Below, piece by piece: positions 48,782 to 59,879 of a DNA stretch of 64,000 nt. Numbering within the stretch: the first letter of the stretch is position 1; each line of letters opens with the position of its first letter. The translations under genes and the position numbers were made by a program. The stretch covers positions 20,707 through 84,706 of the forward strand of contig CAWEUU010000007.1 in the NCBI GenBank assembly GCA_963812335.1. Reading direction: 5' to 3'. The stretch comes from VRUE01 sp963812335. Its GTDB lineage: Bacteria; Actinomycetota; Thermoleophilia; Solirubrobacterales; 70-9. The notes beneath the pieces are model-generated. The model searched no databases, was not told where the DNA came from, and saw only the letters and a list, made by a program, of their open reading frames with translations.

Positions 48782-48967
48782 CTACCAGCTCGACTTGGTC
48801 ATGCCGGGCACGTAGCCCTCGTGGGCGGCGTTGCGCAGGCAGATCCGGCAGAGGCCGAACTTGCGGTAGTAGCCCCGCGGGCGCCCACAGCGCCGGCAGC
48901 GGTTGTACTCGCGCGACTTGAACTTGGCCTTGCGGCCCTGCTTCACCTTCATCGAAGTCTTAGCCAT
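48782..48967 (-). CDS. rpsN: 30S ribosomal protein S14, zinc type
   Basis: 61 residues from ATG 48967. RCRRCGRPRGYYRKFGLCRI followed by CLRNAAHEGYVPGMTKSSW gives two CxxC pairs, the zinc-binding type Z found in spc operons. Start overlaps or abuts the rplE stop by 1 bp. Confidence 0.97.
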   Translation of the reverse strand: MAKTSMKVKQGRKAKFKSREYNRCRRCGRPRGYYRKFGLCRICLRNAAHEGYVPGMTKSSW

Positions 48968-48968
48968 C

Positions 48969-49817
48969 TCAGCTCTCCTCCCCGGAGTTCTCGGAGTCGT
49001 CCTTTGTTTCGGCGTCTCCCGCGGGTGACCCGGACTCGGAGCTCTCCGACCCGGTGAGGTCGGATTCCTCCGCAGTCGCGTCGGGACCCGCGGCCGGCGG
49101 CTTCTCATAGGCCTCCGGGTTCTCCTCTTTCAACTGCTCCAGCGCGGCCTGCTCGGCCTCGGCCCGCTGGCGGGCCTCCTCCTTGCGCTGCTCCTCCTCG
49201 GCCTCGGCTTCCGCCTCGGCGGCGCCGCCCGGGCGGCCCTCTTTGGCGAACGGCATGCCGAGCGCGAGCAGCAGCTCGAAGGCCTCCTCATCGGTCTGGG
49301 CGGAGGTCGCGATCGTGACGTCGAGGCCGCGCACCTCGTCGATCGAGTCGTAGTCGATTTCGGGGAAGATCAGCTGCTCCTTGACCCCCATCGAGTAGTT
49401 GCCGCGACCGTCGAAGGAGCGCGGGTTGAGGCCGCGGAAGTCGCGGATGCGCGGTACCGCGATCGAGGTCAGGCGGTCGAGGAACTCCCACATCCGCGCC
49501 CGCCGCAAGGTGACAGATAGCCCGACCGGCATCCCCTCGCGCACCTTGAAGGAAGCGATCGACTTGCGCGCCCGGCGCACGTTCGGGTACTGGCCGGCGA
49601 TCGTCGCCAGCTGCTCCTGCGCGGCCTCGAGCATTTTCGCGTTCTGCTTCGCCTCGCCGGTGCCCATGTTGAGCACGATCTTCTGCAGGCGCGGTATCTG
49701 CATCGCGCTCGTGTAGCCGAATTTCCTGGTCAGCGCGGGCGCCACCTCCTGCTCGTAGCGCTCGCGCAGGCGCGGCGGCGGCGTGGCCTGGGACTGCGTG
49801 GTCGTCGCGGCCTCCAT
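48969..49817 (-). CDS. rplE: 50S ribosomal protein L5 with an unusual long acidic C-terminal extension
   Basis: 282 residues; ordinary L5 is about 180. The core ends in GLDVTIATSAQTDEEAFELL and ALGMPFAKEG. Then come about 85 extra residues: a charged coiled-coil-like stretch (AEAEEEQRKEEARQRAEAEQ) and an acidic Ser/Asp/Glu tail to the stop. Core motifs PRLQKIVLNMGTGEA and GLNPRSFDGRGNYSMG are normal. The tail would project near the central protuberance. Confidence 0.96.
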   Translation of the reverse strand: MEAATTTQSQATPPPRLRERYEQEVAPALTRKFGYTSAMQIPRLQKIVLNMGTGEAKQNAKMLEAAQEQLATIAGQYPNVRRARKSIASFKVREGMPVGLSVTLRRARMWEFLDRLTSIAVPRIRDFRGLNPRSFDGRGNYSMGVKEQLIFPEIDYDSIDEVRGLDVTIATSAQTDEEAFELLLALGMPFAKEGRPGGAAEAEAEAEEEQRKEEARQRAEAEQAALEQLKEENPEAYEKPPAAGPDATAEESDLTGSESSESGSPAGDAETKDDSENSGEES

Positions 49818-50158
49818 CAGAGACTCACCCCGCTTCGCTTCGCGAACCGCTCGCGCTTGCCGCCTTTGCCGCGGCGCACGCCGATCCGGGTCGGCTTGTT
49901 GTCTTTGGGGTCGAGCACCATCACGTTTGAGACGTGGATCGGGCCCTCCTTGTCGACGATCCCGCCGAGCTGGCTGCCCGCTTTTTTCACGTCCTGGGTA
50001 GGCCGCGGTTTTTCATGCTTCTTGACCATGCTGAGGCCCTCGACGTAGACGAAGCCACGCTTTGGCTCGGTGCGCAGCACACGACCGGTCTTGCCGGCGT
50101 CCTTGCCGCCGATCACCTTGACCGTGTCGTCGGTCCTGATTCGCATCGACTTGGCCAC
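49817..50158 (-). CDS. rplX: 50S ribosomal protein L24
   Basis: 113 residues. RTDDTVKVIGGKDAGKTGRV is the KOW motif of L24, followed by VEGLSMVKKHEKPRPTQD. Assembly initiator of the large subunit. Start shares a base with the rplN stop, and its stop with the rplE start. Confidence 0.97.
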   Translation of the reverse strand: MAKSMRIRTDDTVKVIGGKDAGKTGRVLRTEPKRGFVYVEGLSMVKKHEKPRPTQDVKKAGSQLGGIVDKEGPIHVSNVMVLDPKDNKPTRIGVRRGKGGKRERFAKRSGVSL

Positions 50159-50529
50159 TACAGAACCTCCGGCGCGAGCGAGACGATTTTCATGAAGTTG
50201 CGCTCGCGCAGCTCGCGGGCCACCGGCCCGAAGATGCGGGTGCCGCGCGGGTTGTTGCTCGCCGGGTCGATCAACACAGCGGCGTTCTCGTCGAAGGCGA
50301 TGTAGGTGCCGTCGTTGCGGCCGAGCTGCTTGCGGGTGCGCACGACGACCGCCTGGACGACCTCGCCCTTGCGCACGCCGCCCTGCGGGCTGGCCTGTTT
50401 GACCGTGGCCGTGATCACGTCGCCGACGCCGGCGTAGCGGCGGTGGGAGCCGCCTTTAACGCGAATGCAGAGCAGCTCGCGGGCGCCCGAGTTGTCGGCG
50501 ACCTTCAGTCTGGACTCCTGCTGGATCAT
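50158..50529 (-). CDS. rplN: 50S ribosomal protein L14
   Basis: 123 residues from ATG 50529 (MIQQESRLKVADNSGARELL). The end GPVARELRERNFMKIVSLAP is diagnostic. Binds at the subunit interface. Follows rpsQ at 4 bp. The open frame further upstream is shadow. Confidence 0.97.
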   Translation of the reverse strand: MIQQESRLKVADNSGARELLCIRVKGGSHRRYAGVGDVITATVKQASPQGGVRKGEVVQAVVVRTRKQLGRNDGTYIAFDENAAVLIDPASNNPRGTRIFGPVARELRERNFMKIVSLAPEVL

Positions 50530-50533
50530 CGCT

Positions 50534-51306
50534 CTACTTCGCCTTCTCCAGAATCTCGACCAGGCGCCAGCGCTTGGTCTTCGACAGCGGACGGGTCTCG
50601 ACCAAGCGCACGGTGTCGCCCTCGCCCGCCTCATTGCGCTCGTCGTGCGCGTGCAGCGTTCGCGAGCGGCGGATCACCTTCTCGTAGGTGGGGTGGCGGC
50701 GGACGATGTCAACGCGGACGGTGATCGATTTCTGCCCCTTGTCGGAGACGACGATCCCCTGCCGCACCTTGGCCGCATTGGCGTCCTTCTCCGCAACCGG
50801 GGTCCCGGTGCCGGCAGTCTTCTTGGCCTTCTTGCCGGCCCGCTCTTTACGCCGTTCCCCCCCACGCCGCTTGCGCTCGGCGAGACCGAGCAGCCTTCCG
50901 CTCCTCAGGAGTCTGCTGCGCCTTGGCCTCATGCGGCCGGCGCGAACGCTCGAGCCTGCGCTTCTCCTTCCAAGGAAGGTCATCCGCAGGATCGGGCTCA
51001 CTCTGCTCAGCCTTCGGCTCCTCGGGCGCCGGGGCATCCGCCTCTTCGGCCGGAGCCTCGCACTTTCTACTTTCAGCGCAGGCCTCAGACTCCTCTGACG
51101 CGGGTGGCGAGGAGGGGGCATCCGGCGAGGCGGCGGCGTCCGTTCCTCGCCCCTCAGCTCAGCGTCCCCCCGCAGGCCCTCTGGCGAGGAACCCAGCCCC
51201 TCGCCGGATGCCCCCTCCTCGACAGGACCCGCGTCCTGAGGCGCCTCGTCCTTAGGAGCGTCCTGCTCGTCGTCTCGTCTTTTTTAGTCTCGTCCTCAGC
51301 CATCAT
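50534..51306 (-). CDS. rpsQ: 30S ribosomal protein S17 with a disrupted low-complexity N-terminal extension
   Basis: The S17 core lies at the 3' end: KVRQGIVVSDKGQKSITVRV and LHAHDERNEAGEGDTVRLVE. The start ATG 51306 (or 51303) overlaps the rpmC stop (ATGA), but about 170 codons lie between it and the core. They read as an acidic, Pro/Ala-rich stretch (for example EAPAEEADAPAPEEPKAEQS) only if the frame is changed: at a T6 run (51280-51285), once more near 51140-51170, and at a C7 run (50857-50863). As given, no single frame joins start and core. Sequencing errors in homopolymers or internal initiation must explain this. Confidence 0.88.
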
Positions 51307-51515
51307 TTCCTCAGCTCTCGATCGACGTCGATCCCGCGCTGCTTGGCGATTGTCAGCAGCTTCGCTATGTCCCGCTTCGCCTCACCCAACCGGGCGGTGT
51401 TCTCCAGCTCGCCGGTCGCGTGCCGGAAGCGCAGGTTGAAGGACTCCTGCTTGGCATCGATCAATTTCGCCACCAGCTCGTCGTCCTTCATGTCGTGGAC
51501 CGCGGCCGCCTTCAC
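51303..51515 (-). CDS. rpmC: 50S ribosomal protein L29
   Basis: 70 residues from GTG 51515, which overlaps the rplP stop (GTGA). DMKDDELVAKLIDAKQESFN and LRFRHATGELENTARLGEAK match L29. Near the exit tunnel. Standard S10-operon order rplP-rpmC-rpsQ. Confidence 0.96.
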   Translation of the reverse strand: MKAAAVHDMKDDELVAKLIDAKQESFNLRFRHATGELENTARLGEAKRDIAKLLTIAKQRGIDVDRELRK

Positions 51516-51934
51516 TGGTGCTCGGCCCCCTCGCGCATGACGAACTTGGTCCTGATCGGAAGCTTGTGCCCCGCGAGGCGGAGCGCCTCGCGGGCGAGCT
51601 CCTCGGGCACGCCGGCGAGCTCGAACATCACTTTGCCCGGCTTGACCACGGCGACCCAACCCTCGGGGTTGCCCTTGCCCGAGCCCATCCGCGTCTCAGC
51701 GGGCTTCTTGGTGTAGGGCTTGTCGGGGAAGATGTTGATCCAGACCTTGCCGCCACGTTTGATCTTGCGGGTCATCGCCACGCGGGCGGCCTCGATCTGG
51801 CGGTTGGTGATCCAACCGCGGTCAACCGCCTTCAGCCCGTACTCGCCGAAGGCGACATGGCTGCCGCCCTTGGTGTAGCCGCGCATGCGGCCGCGCATCT
51901 GTTTGCGGTGCTTGACCCGCTTTGGCATCAGCAT
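51512..51934 (-). CDS. rplP: 50S ribosomal protein L16
   Basis: 140 residues from ATG 51934 (MLMPKRVKHRKQMRGRMRG; ATG 51928 also in frame). RGGKVWINIFPDKPYTKKPA and MGSGKGNPEGWVAVVKPGKV are diagnostic. Sits at the A site; needed for peptidyl transfer. 2 bp after the rpsC stop. Confidence 0.98.
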   Translation of the reverse strand: MLMPKRVKHRKQMRGRMRGYTKGGSHVAFGEYGLKAVDRGWITNRQIEAARVAMTRKIKRGGKVWINIFPDKPYTKKPAETRMGSGKGNPEGWVAVVKPGKVMFELAGVPEELAREALRLAGHKLPIRTKFVMREGAEHQ

Positions 51935-51936
51935 CG

Positions 51937-52662
51937 CTAGCGACCTCCCCCGCCGCGAGAGCGATCGCCGGGCCGGTTGCCGCGGCCACCGCCACCCTGC
52001 GGCTCGCCGTCGGCCGGAATCTGATCGGAGCGGAAGCCTTCGGGCATGACCTCGCCCTTGTTGATCCAGCATTTGACGCCGATCCGGCCGGCCGTGGTGC
52101 GCGCCTCGTAGAAGCCGTAGTCGATGTTGGCGCGCAGGGTGTGCAGCGGCACGCGCCCGTCGGCGTAGCTTTCGGTGCGCGCCATCTCCGAGCCGCCGAG
52201 GCGGCCGGAGACCTGCAGCTTCACGCCCTTCGCGCCGGAGCGCATCGCCGAGGTCAGGGCGCGTTTCATCGCGCGCCGAAAGGCAACCCGGTTCTGCAGC
52301 TGCTCGGCGATCGACTGGGCGACCAATTTGGCGTCGAGCTCGGGCCGCTTGACCTCACGGATATTGACCTTGACCGGCTTTCCGGTCAGCTTGTGCAGCT
52401 CCTTGCGCAGCGCGTCGACTTCGCTGCCCGACTTTCCGATCACGATGCCGGGCCGGGCGGTGTGGATGTCGACCGAGATCTCGCCGCGGCGCTCGATCGT
52501 GATGCTGGAGAGGCCGGCGTGGGCGAGTTTGCCTTCGATGTGCGCGCGCAGCTTGAGGTCCTCCTCGAGCACGTCGGCGAAGCCCTTCTCGTCGAACCAG
52601 TTCGACTTCCAGTTCTGGATGTAGCCGACGCGAAAGCCGCCGGGATGGATCTTCTGTCCCAT
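51937..52662 (-). CDS. rpsC: 30S ribosomal protein S3
   Basis: 241 residues. MGQKIHPGGFRVGYIQNWKS, KH domain RPGIVIGKSGSEVDALRKEL, and GRIGVKCWINKGEVMPEGF. C-terminal tail of about 25 Arg/Gly residues (PQGGGGRGNRPGDRSRGGGG). Part of the mRNA entry channel helicase. Confidence 0.98.
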   Translation of the reverse strand: MGQKIHPGGFRVGYIQNWKSNWFDEKGFADVLEEDLKLRAHIEGKLAHAGLSSITIERRGEISVDIHTARPGIVIGKSGSEVDALRKELHKLTGKPVKVNIREVKRPELDAKLVAQSIAEQLQNRVAFRRAMKRALTSAMRSGAKGVKLQVSGRLGGSEMARTESYADGRVPLHTLRANIDYGFYEARTTAGRIGVKCWINKGEVMPEGFRSDQIPADGEPQGGGGRGNRPGDRSRGGGGR

Positions 52663-52667
52663 GTCCT

Positions 52668-53225
52668 CTAGATCTCCTCGTCGGGGCTCAGCGCCACGGC
52701 GATGTGGCTGGTTCGCTTGTTGATCGGGGTCGCCCGGCCCAGCGCCCGCGGCCGGTAGCGGCGCAGCGTCGGGCCTTCATCGACGGTGATCTCGGCGACG
52801 TGCATCTCGTCGGCGACCAGATCGTGGTTGTTCTCCGCATTGGCGGCGGCCGACTCGATCAGCTTGCCGATGTCCTGCGCCGCGCTGCGCGGCGAGAACT
52901 GCAACAGCGCCCGCGCCTTGTCGATCTGCAGGCCGCGGACCTGATCGGCGATCAGGCGGGCCTTGCGCGGCGCAATTCGCACGTAGCGGGAGCTGGCGCG
53001 GACGACGAGCGGCGCCGGCTTGGGGGCTTTTTTGGCTTTCGGAGCGTCTTTTTTCGCGTTGGCAGCAGGTTTTTTCGCGCCCTCTTTTTTTGCCGGAGCT
53101 TTTTTCTCGCTGCTTTTTTTCGAGGCCGCTCTTTTTGCCGCCGATTTTTTGTCCTTTTTCGGCTCGTCTTTCCTGCCGGCCTCTTTTTTTGTGCTGGGGT
53201 CGCGTTGTTTCTTCTCGAGCGCCAT
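52668..53225 (-). CDS. rplV: 50S ribosomal protein L22 with Lys/Ala-rich N-terminal extension
   Basis: 185 residues; ordinary L22 is about 110-115. The core starts at VVRASSRYVRIAPRKARLIA and ends RTSHIAVALSPDEE. Before it are about 70 residues of repetitive basic sequence (KKSSEKKAPAKKEGAKKPAA), histone H1-like, encoded by many T-runs on the plus strand. Start ATG 53225 is 2 bp after rpsS. The extension likely binds RNA or is exposed at the tunnel exit face. Confidence 0.95.
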   Translation of the reverse strand: MALEKKQRDPSTKKEAGRKDEPKKDKKSAAKRAASKKSSEKKAPAKKEGAKKPAANAKKDAPKAKKAPKPAPLVVRASSRYVRIAPRKARLIADQVRGLQIDKARALLQFSPRSAAQDIGKLIESAAANAENNHDLVADEMHVAEITVDEGPTLRRYRPRALGRATPINKRTSHIAVALSPDEEI

Positions 53226-53227
53226 CG

Positions 53228-53500
53228 CTACTCGCCCTTCCCGGTGCCGGAGTGGGCGCGGAAGGTCCGCGTCGGCGCGAACTCGCCCAGCTTGTGGCCG
53301 ACCATCGACTCGGAGATGAAGACGGGCACGTGCTTCTTGCCGTCGTGGACGGCGATCGTGTGGCCGACCATCTCGGGGAAGACGGTCGAGGTCCGCGACC
53401 AGGTTTTCACCATCTGCTTCTGGCCCGACTCGTTCATCGCGGAGATCCGCTTCATCAGCGCCTCTTCCACCCACGGGCCCTTTTTCGTCGATCTGCCCAT
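53228..53500 (-). CDS. rpsS: 30S ribosomal protein S19
   Basis: 90 residues. GRSTKKGPWVEEALMKRISA and MVGHKLGEFAPTRTFRAHSG are diagnostic. Head protein contacting S13. 4 bp after the rplB stop. Confidence 0.98.
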   Translation of the reverse strand: MGRSTKKGPWVEEALMKRISAMNESGQKQMVKTWSRTSTVFPEMVGHTIAVHDGKKHVPVFISESMVGHKLGEFAPTRTFRAHSGTGKGE

Positions 53501-53504
53501 GGCT

Positions 53505-54347
53505 CTACCTCTTCTTCTTCCCGCGGCGACGGCCGCGCACGATGTAGCGGTCGGACTGCTTGCCCTTCTTGCGGGTGCGGTAGCCGAGCGTCGGCTTGCC
53601 CCACGGGGTCACCGGGTGCCCGCCGGGCGTGTGGTGGGCCTCGCCGCCGCCGTGCGGGTGATCGACCGGGTTCATCGCCACGCCGCGCGTCTGCGGCCGC
53701 TTGCCCTTGTGCCGGTTGCGCCCGGCCTTGCCGACGGTCATGTTCTGGTGCTCGGCGTTGGAGAGCTGGCCGACCGTGGCGCGGCATTCGGCGCGCACCA
53801 TCCGCATCTCCGAGGAGGGCAGGCGCAGTGTCACCATCTCGCCCTCCTTGGCGACGAGCTGGATCGCGGTGCCGGCGGCGCGGCCCATCTTGCCGCCCTG
53901 GCCCGCGGTCAACTCGACGTTGTGGACGATCGTGCCGGTCGGCATCTCGCCCAGGGCCAGCGCGTGGCCGGGTTTGATGTCGGCGCCCTTGCCCGACTGC
54001 ACGGTGGCGCCGGGGGCCAGGCCCGCCGGAGCGAGGATGTAGCCCTTCTCCCCGTCGGCGTAGTGGATCAGGGCGATGTAGCAGCTGCGGTTGGGGTCGT
54101 ACTCGATGCTGGCGACCTTGGCCGGCACGCCGTCCTTGCGGCGCTTGAAGTCGATCTTGCGGTAGCGGCGCTTGGCGCCCCCGCCGCGATGGCGCGCGGT
54201 GACGCGGCCGTTGGCGTTGCGGCCGCCGGACTTGCGCAGCCCTTCGGTCAGCTTGCGGTCCGGCTCCGTGGCGGTCAGCTGCTCGCGCACCGGGTAGGTG
54301 GCGAAGCGGCGCCCGGGGCTGGTCGGTTTGGTCTTGCGGTTCGGCAT
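53505..54347 (-). CDS. rplB: 50S ribosomal protein L2
   Basis: 280 residues. GRVTARHRGGGAKRRYRKID, PIQ-type core with YILAPAGLAPGATVQSG, and the conserved peptidyl-transferase loop GVAMNPVDHPHGGGEAHH. Needed for subunit association. 11 bp after rplW. Confidence 0.98.
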   Translation of the reverse strand: MPNRKTKPTSPGRRFATYPVREQLTATEPDRKLTEGLRKSGGRNANGRVTARHRGGGAKRRYRKIDFKRRKDGVPAKVASIEYDPNRSCYIALIHYADGEKGYILAPAGLAPGATVQSGKGADIKPGHALALGEMPTGTIVHNVELTAGQGGKMGRAAGTAIQLVAKEGEMVTLRLPSSEMRMVRAECRATVGQLSNAEHQNMTVGKAGRNRHKGKRPQTRGVAMNPVDHPHGGGEAHHTPGGHPVTPWGKPTLGYRTRKKGKQSDRYIVRGRRRGKKKR

Positions 54348-54358
54348 CTGGTCGTCTC

Positions 54359-54652
54359 CTACGCGGTCTCGGCGCCTTCGAACAGCTCTATCCGCTCGCC
54401 CGGGGCGAGCTGGACGACGGCCTTCTTCCAGCCGCGCGTCCGGCCTTTGCTGAGATTGCGGCGCTTCGGCTTCGGCCGCACCTGCGAGGTCCGCACCGCG
54501 GCCACGCCGACCCCGAAGATCTCTTCGACCGCCCTGGCGATCTGGGTCTTGTGGGCACGGTCGTTGACCCGGAACGTGTACTTGCCTTCGCCGATCAGGG
54601 CGTAGCTCTTCTCCGAGACGACCGGGCGGACGATGATCTGGCGCGCGTCCAT
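54359..54652 (-). CDS. rplW: 50S ribosomal protein L23
   Basis: 97 residues from ATG 54652. IIVRPVVSEKSYALIGEGKY and KTQIARAVEEIFGVGVAAVR are L23 motifs. Docking site of trigger factor and SRP at the tunnel exit. First base shared with the rplD stop. Confidence 0.97.
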   Translation of the reverse strand: MDARQIIVRPVVSEKSYALIGEGKYTFRVNDRAHKTQIARAVEEIFGVGVAAVRTSQVRPKPKRRNLSKGRTRGWKKAVVQLAPGERIELFEGAETA

Positions 54653-55263
54653 CAGGAAAGCCTCGCCTTCAGGGTCTCCAGCGCCTTTTCGGAGAGGACC
54701 AGCGAGGCGGCCCCGATCACGTCGGCAACGGCGATCGCGCCGACCTCGACGACCGCGACCCGGTCGATGTTGCGAAAGCTCTTCAGCGCACCCGTCTCCT
54801 CGGCGTCGAGCACGAGCAGGGTGGGTCGCTTCGCACCCCATTTGGCGAGCGCCTGTGCGGCCGCCTTGGTCGAGGGCGTATCGAAGCCGGCGGGGTCGAG
54901 CACGGCGACGCTACCGCGCTCGGCGTGAACCGAGAGGGCCGCGCGCATCGCCTTGCGGCGTGCTTTGCGATTGACCTTGACGGTGTAGTGGCGCGGCTTC
55001 GGGCCAAAGGTGACGCCGCCGCCGTAACGGCTGGAGACGCCGAGCGTGCCGGCGCGGGCGCGGCCGGTCCCCTTCTGGCGCCAGGCCTTGGCAGTGGTGA
55101 ATGCGACCTCGCCGCGGGTCAGGGTCGAAGCGGTGCCGCGACGGCGGGAGTTGAGGTCCGCTCGCGCAGCCTCGTGCACCAGGGACTGGTGGAAGGGCTC
55201 GGCGAAGAGCTCTTTGGGCAGGTCGGCTTTGCCGCTCCCGCCGAGCACGGCTGCTTTAGCCAT
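54652..55263 (-). CDS. rplD: 50S ribosomal protein L4
   Basis: 203 residues. RRGTASTLTRGEVAFTTAKA, the tunnel loop WRQKGTGRARAGTLGVSSRY, and VLDAEETGALKSFRNID. Also the autoregulator of the S10 operon in some bacteria. Overlaps the rplC stop by 8 bp. Confidence 0.97.
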   Translation of the reverse strand: MAKAAVLGGSGKADLPKELFAEPFHQSLVHEAARADLNSRRRGTASTLTRGEVAFTTAKAWRQKGTGRARAGTLGVSSRYGGGVTFGPKPRHYTVKVNRKARRKAMRAALSVHAERGSVAVLDPAGFDTPSTKAAAQALAKWGAKRPTLLVLDAEETGALKSFRNIDRVAVVEVGAIAVADVIGAASLVLSEKALETLKARLS

Positions 55264-55885
55264 CGGTCCTCACCTCGATCAGGGCGTTGCGCGAGCCCGG
55301 GACCGAGCCCCGCAGCAGCAGCAGGTTGCGCTCGGCGTCGACCTCGGCGATTTCGAGGCCGCGCTGGGTGGTGCGCTTGGCGCCCATCTGGCCGGGCATC
55401 TTCTGGCCTTTGAAGACGCGGCCGGGGAAGGTGCTGGCGCCGATCGCGCCCGGCGCGCGAACGTTGTGCGAGCCGTGCGAGACCGGGCCGCGGCCGAAGT
55501 TGTGGCGCTTGATCCCACCCTGGAAGCCCTTGCCGATCGAGATCCCGGAGACCTTGACCCGCTGGCCCGCCTCGAAGGCGCCGACGGTGACGTCGTCGCC
55601 GACCTTGGGCGCCTCCTCGGCGCCAAGATCCTCGTCGCGGAACTCGGCCAGGTGGCGCAGCGGCGGCGCGCCGGCCTTCTTCAGATGCCCGAGCTCGGCC
55701 TTGCTCAGCTTCGAGGGCTTGACCTCGTCGAAGGCGAGCTGCACGGCGGCGTAGCCGTCGCGCTCGGCCTCGCGCACCGCGGTGACCTTGCAGGGGCCGG
55801 CCGCGATAACGGTGACCGGGACGACCTCGCCATCCTCGCGGAAGACCTGCGTCATGCCGAGCTTCTTGCCAAGGATCGCCGCCAT
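55256..55885 (-). CDS. rplC: 50S ribosomal protein L3
   Basis: 209 residues. LGKKLGMTQVFREDGEVVPV, FQGGIKRHNFGRGPVSHGSH and GRVFKGQKMPGQMGAKRTTQ are diagnostic. Assembly initiator of the large subunit. 7 bp after rpsJ. Confidence 0.98.
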   Translation of the reverse strand: MAAILGKKLGMTQVFREDGEVVPVTVIAAGPCKVTAVREAERDGYAAVQLAFDEVKPSKLSKAELGHLKKAGAPPLRHLAEFRDEDLGAEEAPKVGDDVTVGAFEAGQRVKVSGISIGKGFQGGIKRHNFGRGPVSHGSHNVRAPGAIGASTFPGRVFKGQKMPGQMGAKRTTQRGLEIAEVDAERNLLLLRGSVPGSRNALIEVRTDG

Positions 55886-55892
55886 CGCTCCC

Positions 55893-56213
55893 TTAGAGGC
55901 GGATCTCGATGTCGACGCCGGCCGGAAGCGAGTCGAGCCGCTGCAGCGAGTCGACCGTTTTCGGCGACGGCTGCAGGATGTCGATCAGGCGCTTGTGGGT
56001 GCGGATCTCGAAGTGCTCGCGCGAGTCCTTGTCCTTGAACGGGGACTTGATCACGCAGTAGACGTTTTTCTCGGTGGGCAGCGGCACCGGGCCGGATACC
56101 GAGGCGCCCGTGCGCTCCGCGGTCTCGACGATCTCGCGGGCAGCCCGATCTATGGCGTCGTGGTCGTACGCCTTCAGTCGGATCCGGATTTTCTGTGCCG
56201 CGATGGTTGCCAC
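55893..56213 (-). CDS. rpsJ: 30S ribosomal protein S10
   Basis: 106 residues from GTG 56213. KIRIRLKAYDHDAIDRAARE, GPVPLPTEKNVYCVIKSPF and HFEIRTHKRLIDILQPSPK are diagnostic. First gene of the S10 operon; about 150 bp after tuf with hairpins between. Confidence 0.97.
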   Translation of the reverse strand: MATIAAQKIRIRLKAYDHDAIDRAAREIVETAERTGASVSGPVPLPTEKNVYCVIKSPFKDKDSREHFEIRTHKRLIDILQPSPKTVDSLQRLDSLPAGVDIEIRL

Positions 56214-56261
56214 GGTCTTTTCGCTCTCTTGTTCCTTCCCCGCCCGTCTCACCGCGCGGAA

Positions 56262-56295
56262 GGGGCGCCGCCCCTTGGTTATGGGGCGCCGCCCC
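56262..56295 (-). repeat. Two tandem GGGGCGCCGCCCC palindromes in the S10 leader
   Basis: The 13-base palindrome occurs at 56262-56274 and 56283-56295, 21 bases apart, upstream of rpsJ. Being identical and self-complementary, they can pair each alone or with one another, allowing alternative leader structures. Confidence 0.7.
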
Positions 56296-56322
56296 GGTCG
56301 TATGTCCTTTTTGAGTTTTCTC

Positions 56323-56336
56323 GCCGCCTGGGCGGC
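56323..56336 (-). terminator. Hairpin after tuf
   Basis: GCCGCC and GGCGGC pair around 2 bases; followed on the minus strand by GAGAAAA rather than T-run. Could attenuate tuf-to-rpsJ readthrough. Confidence 0.4.
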
Positions 56337-56365
56337 AAGGACGGGCCTGAGCCCGCCCCCCGGTG

Positions 56366-57550
<1,185 letters not shown>

Positions 57551-57671
57551 CGCTCTCCGTTCTACCTTTCGAAGTCGGGTTCTGTCTGACTTGGGTGATT
57601 GGGTTTGCTTACTGCTGCCGGGCAGCCTGGAACCTGCTGCCTGCGGGCGAACCTGGGAAATATAGCCAGAT

Positions 57672-59783
<2,112 letters not shown>

Positions 59784-59879
59784 GTCTTTGAGTTGAGCTT
59801 TGCCTTGAAGTGGAGACGGACGAAATCTGAGAAACCTGGGTCTGCGCCTGCCGGCAAGAAGAGCCGCCGGGATCGGCGC

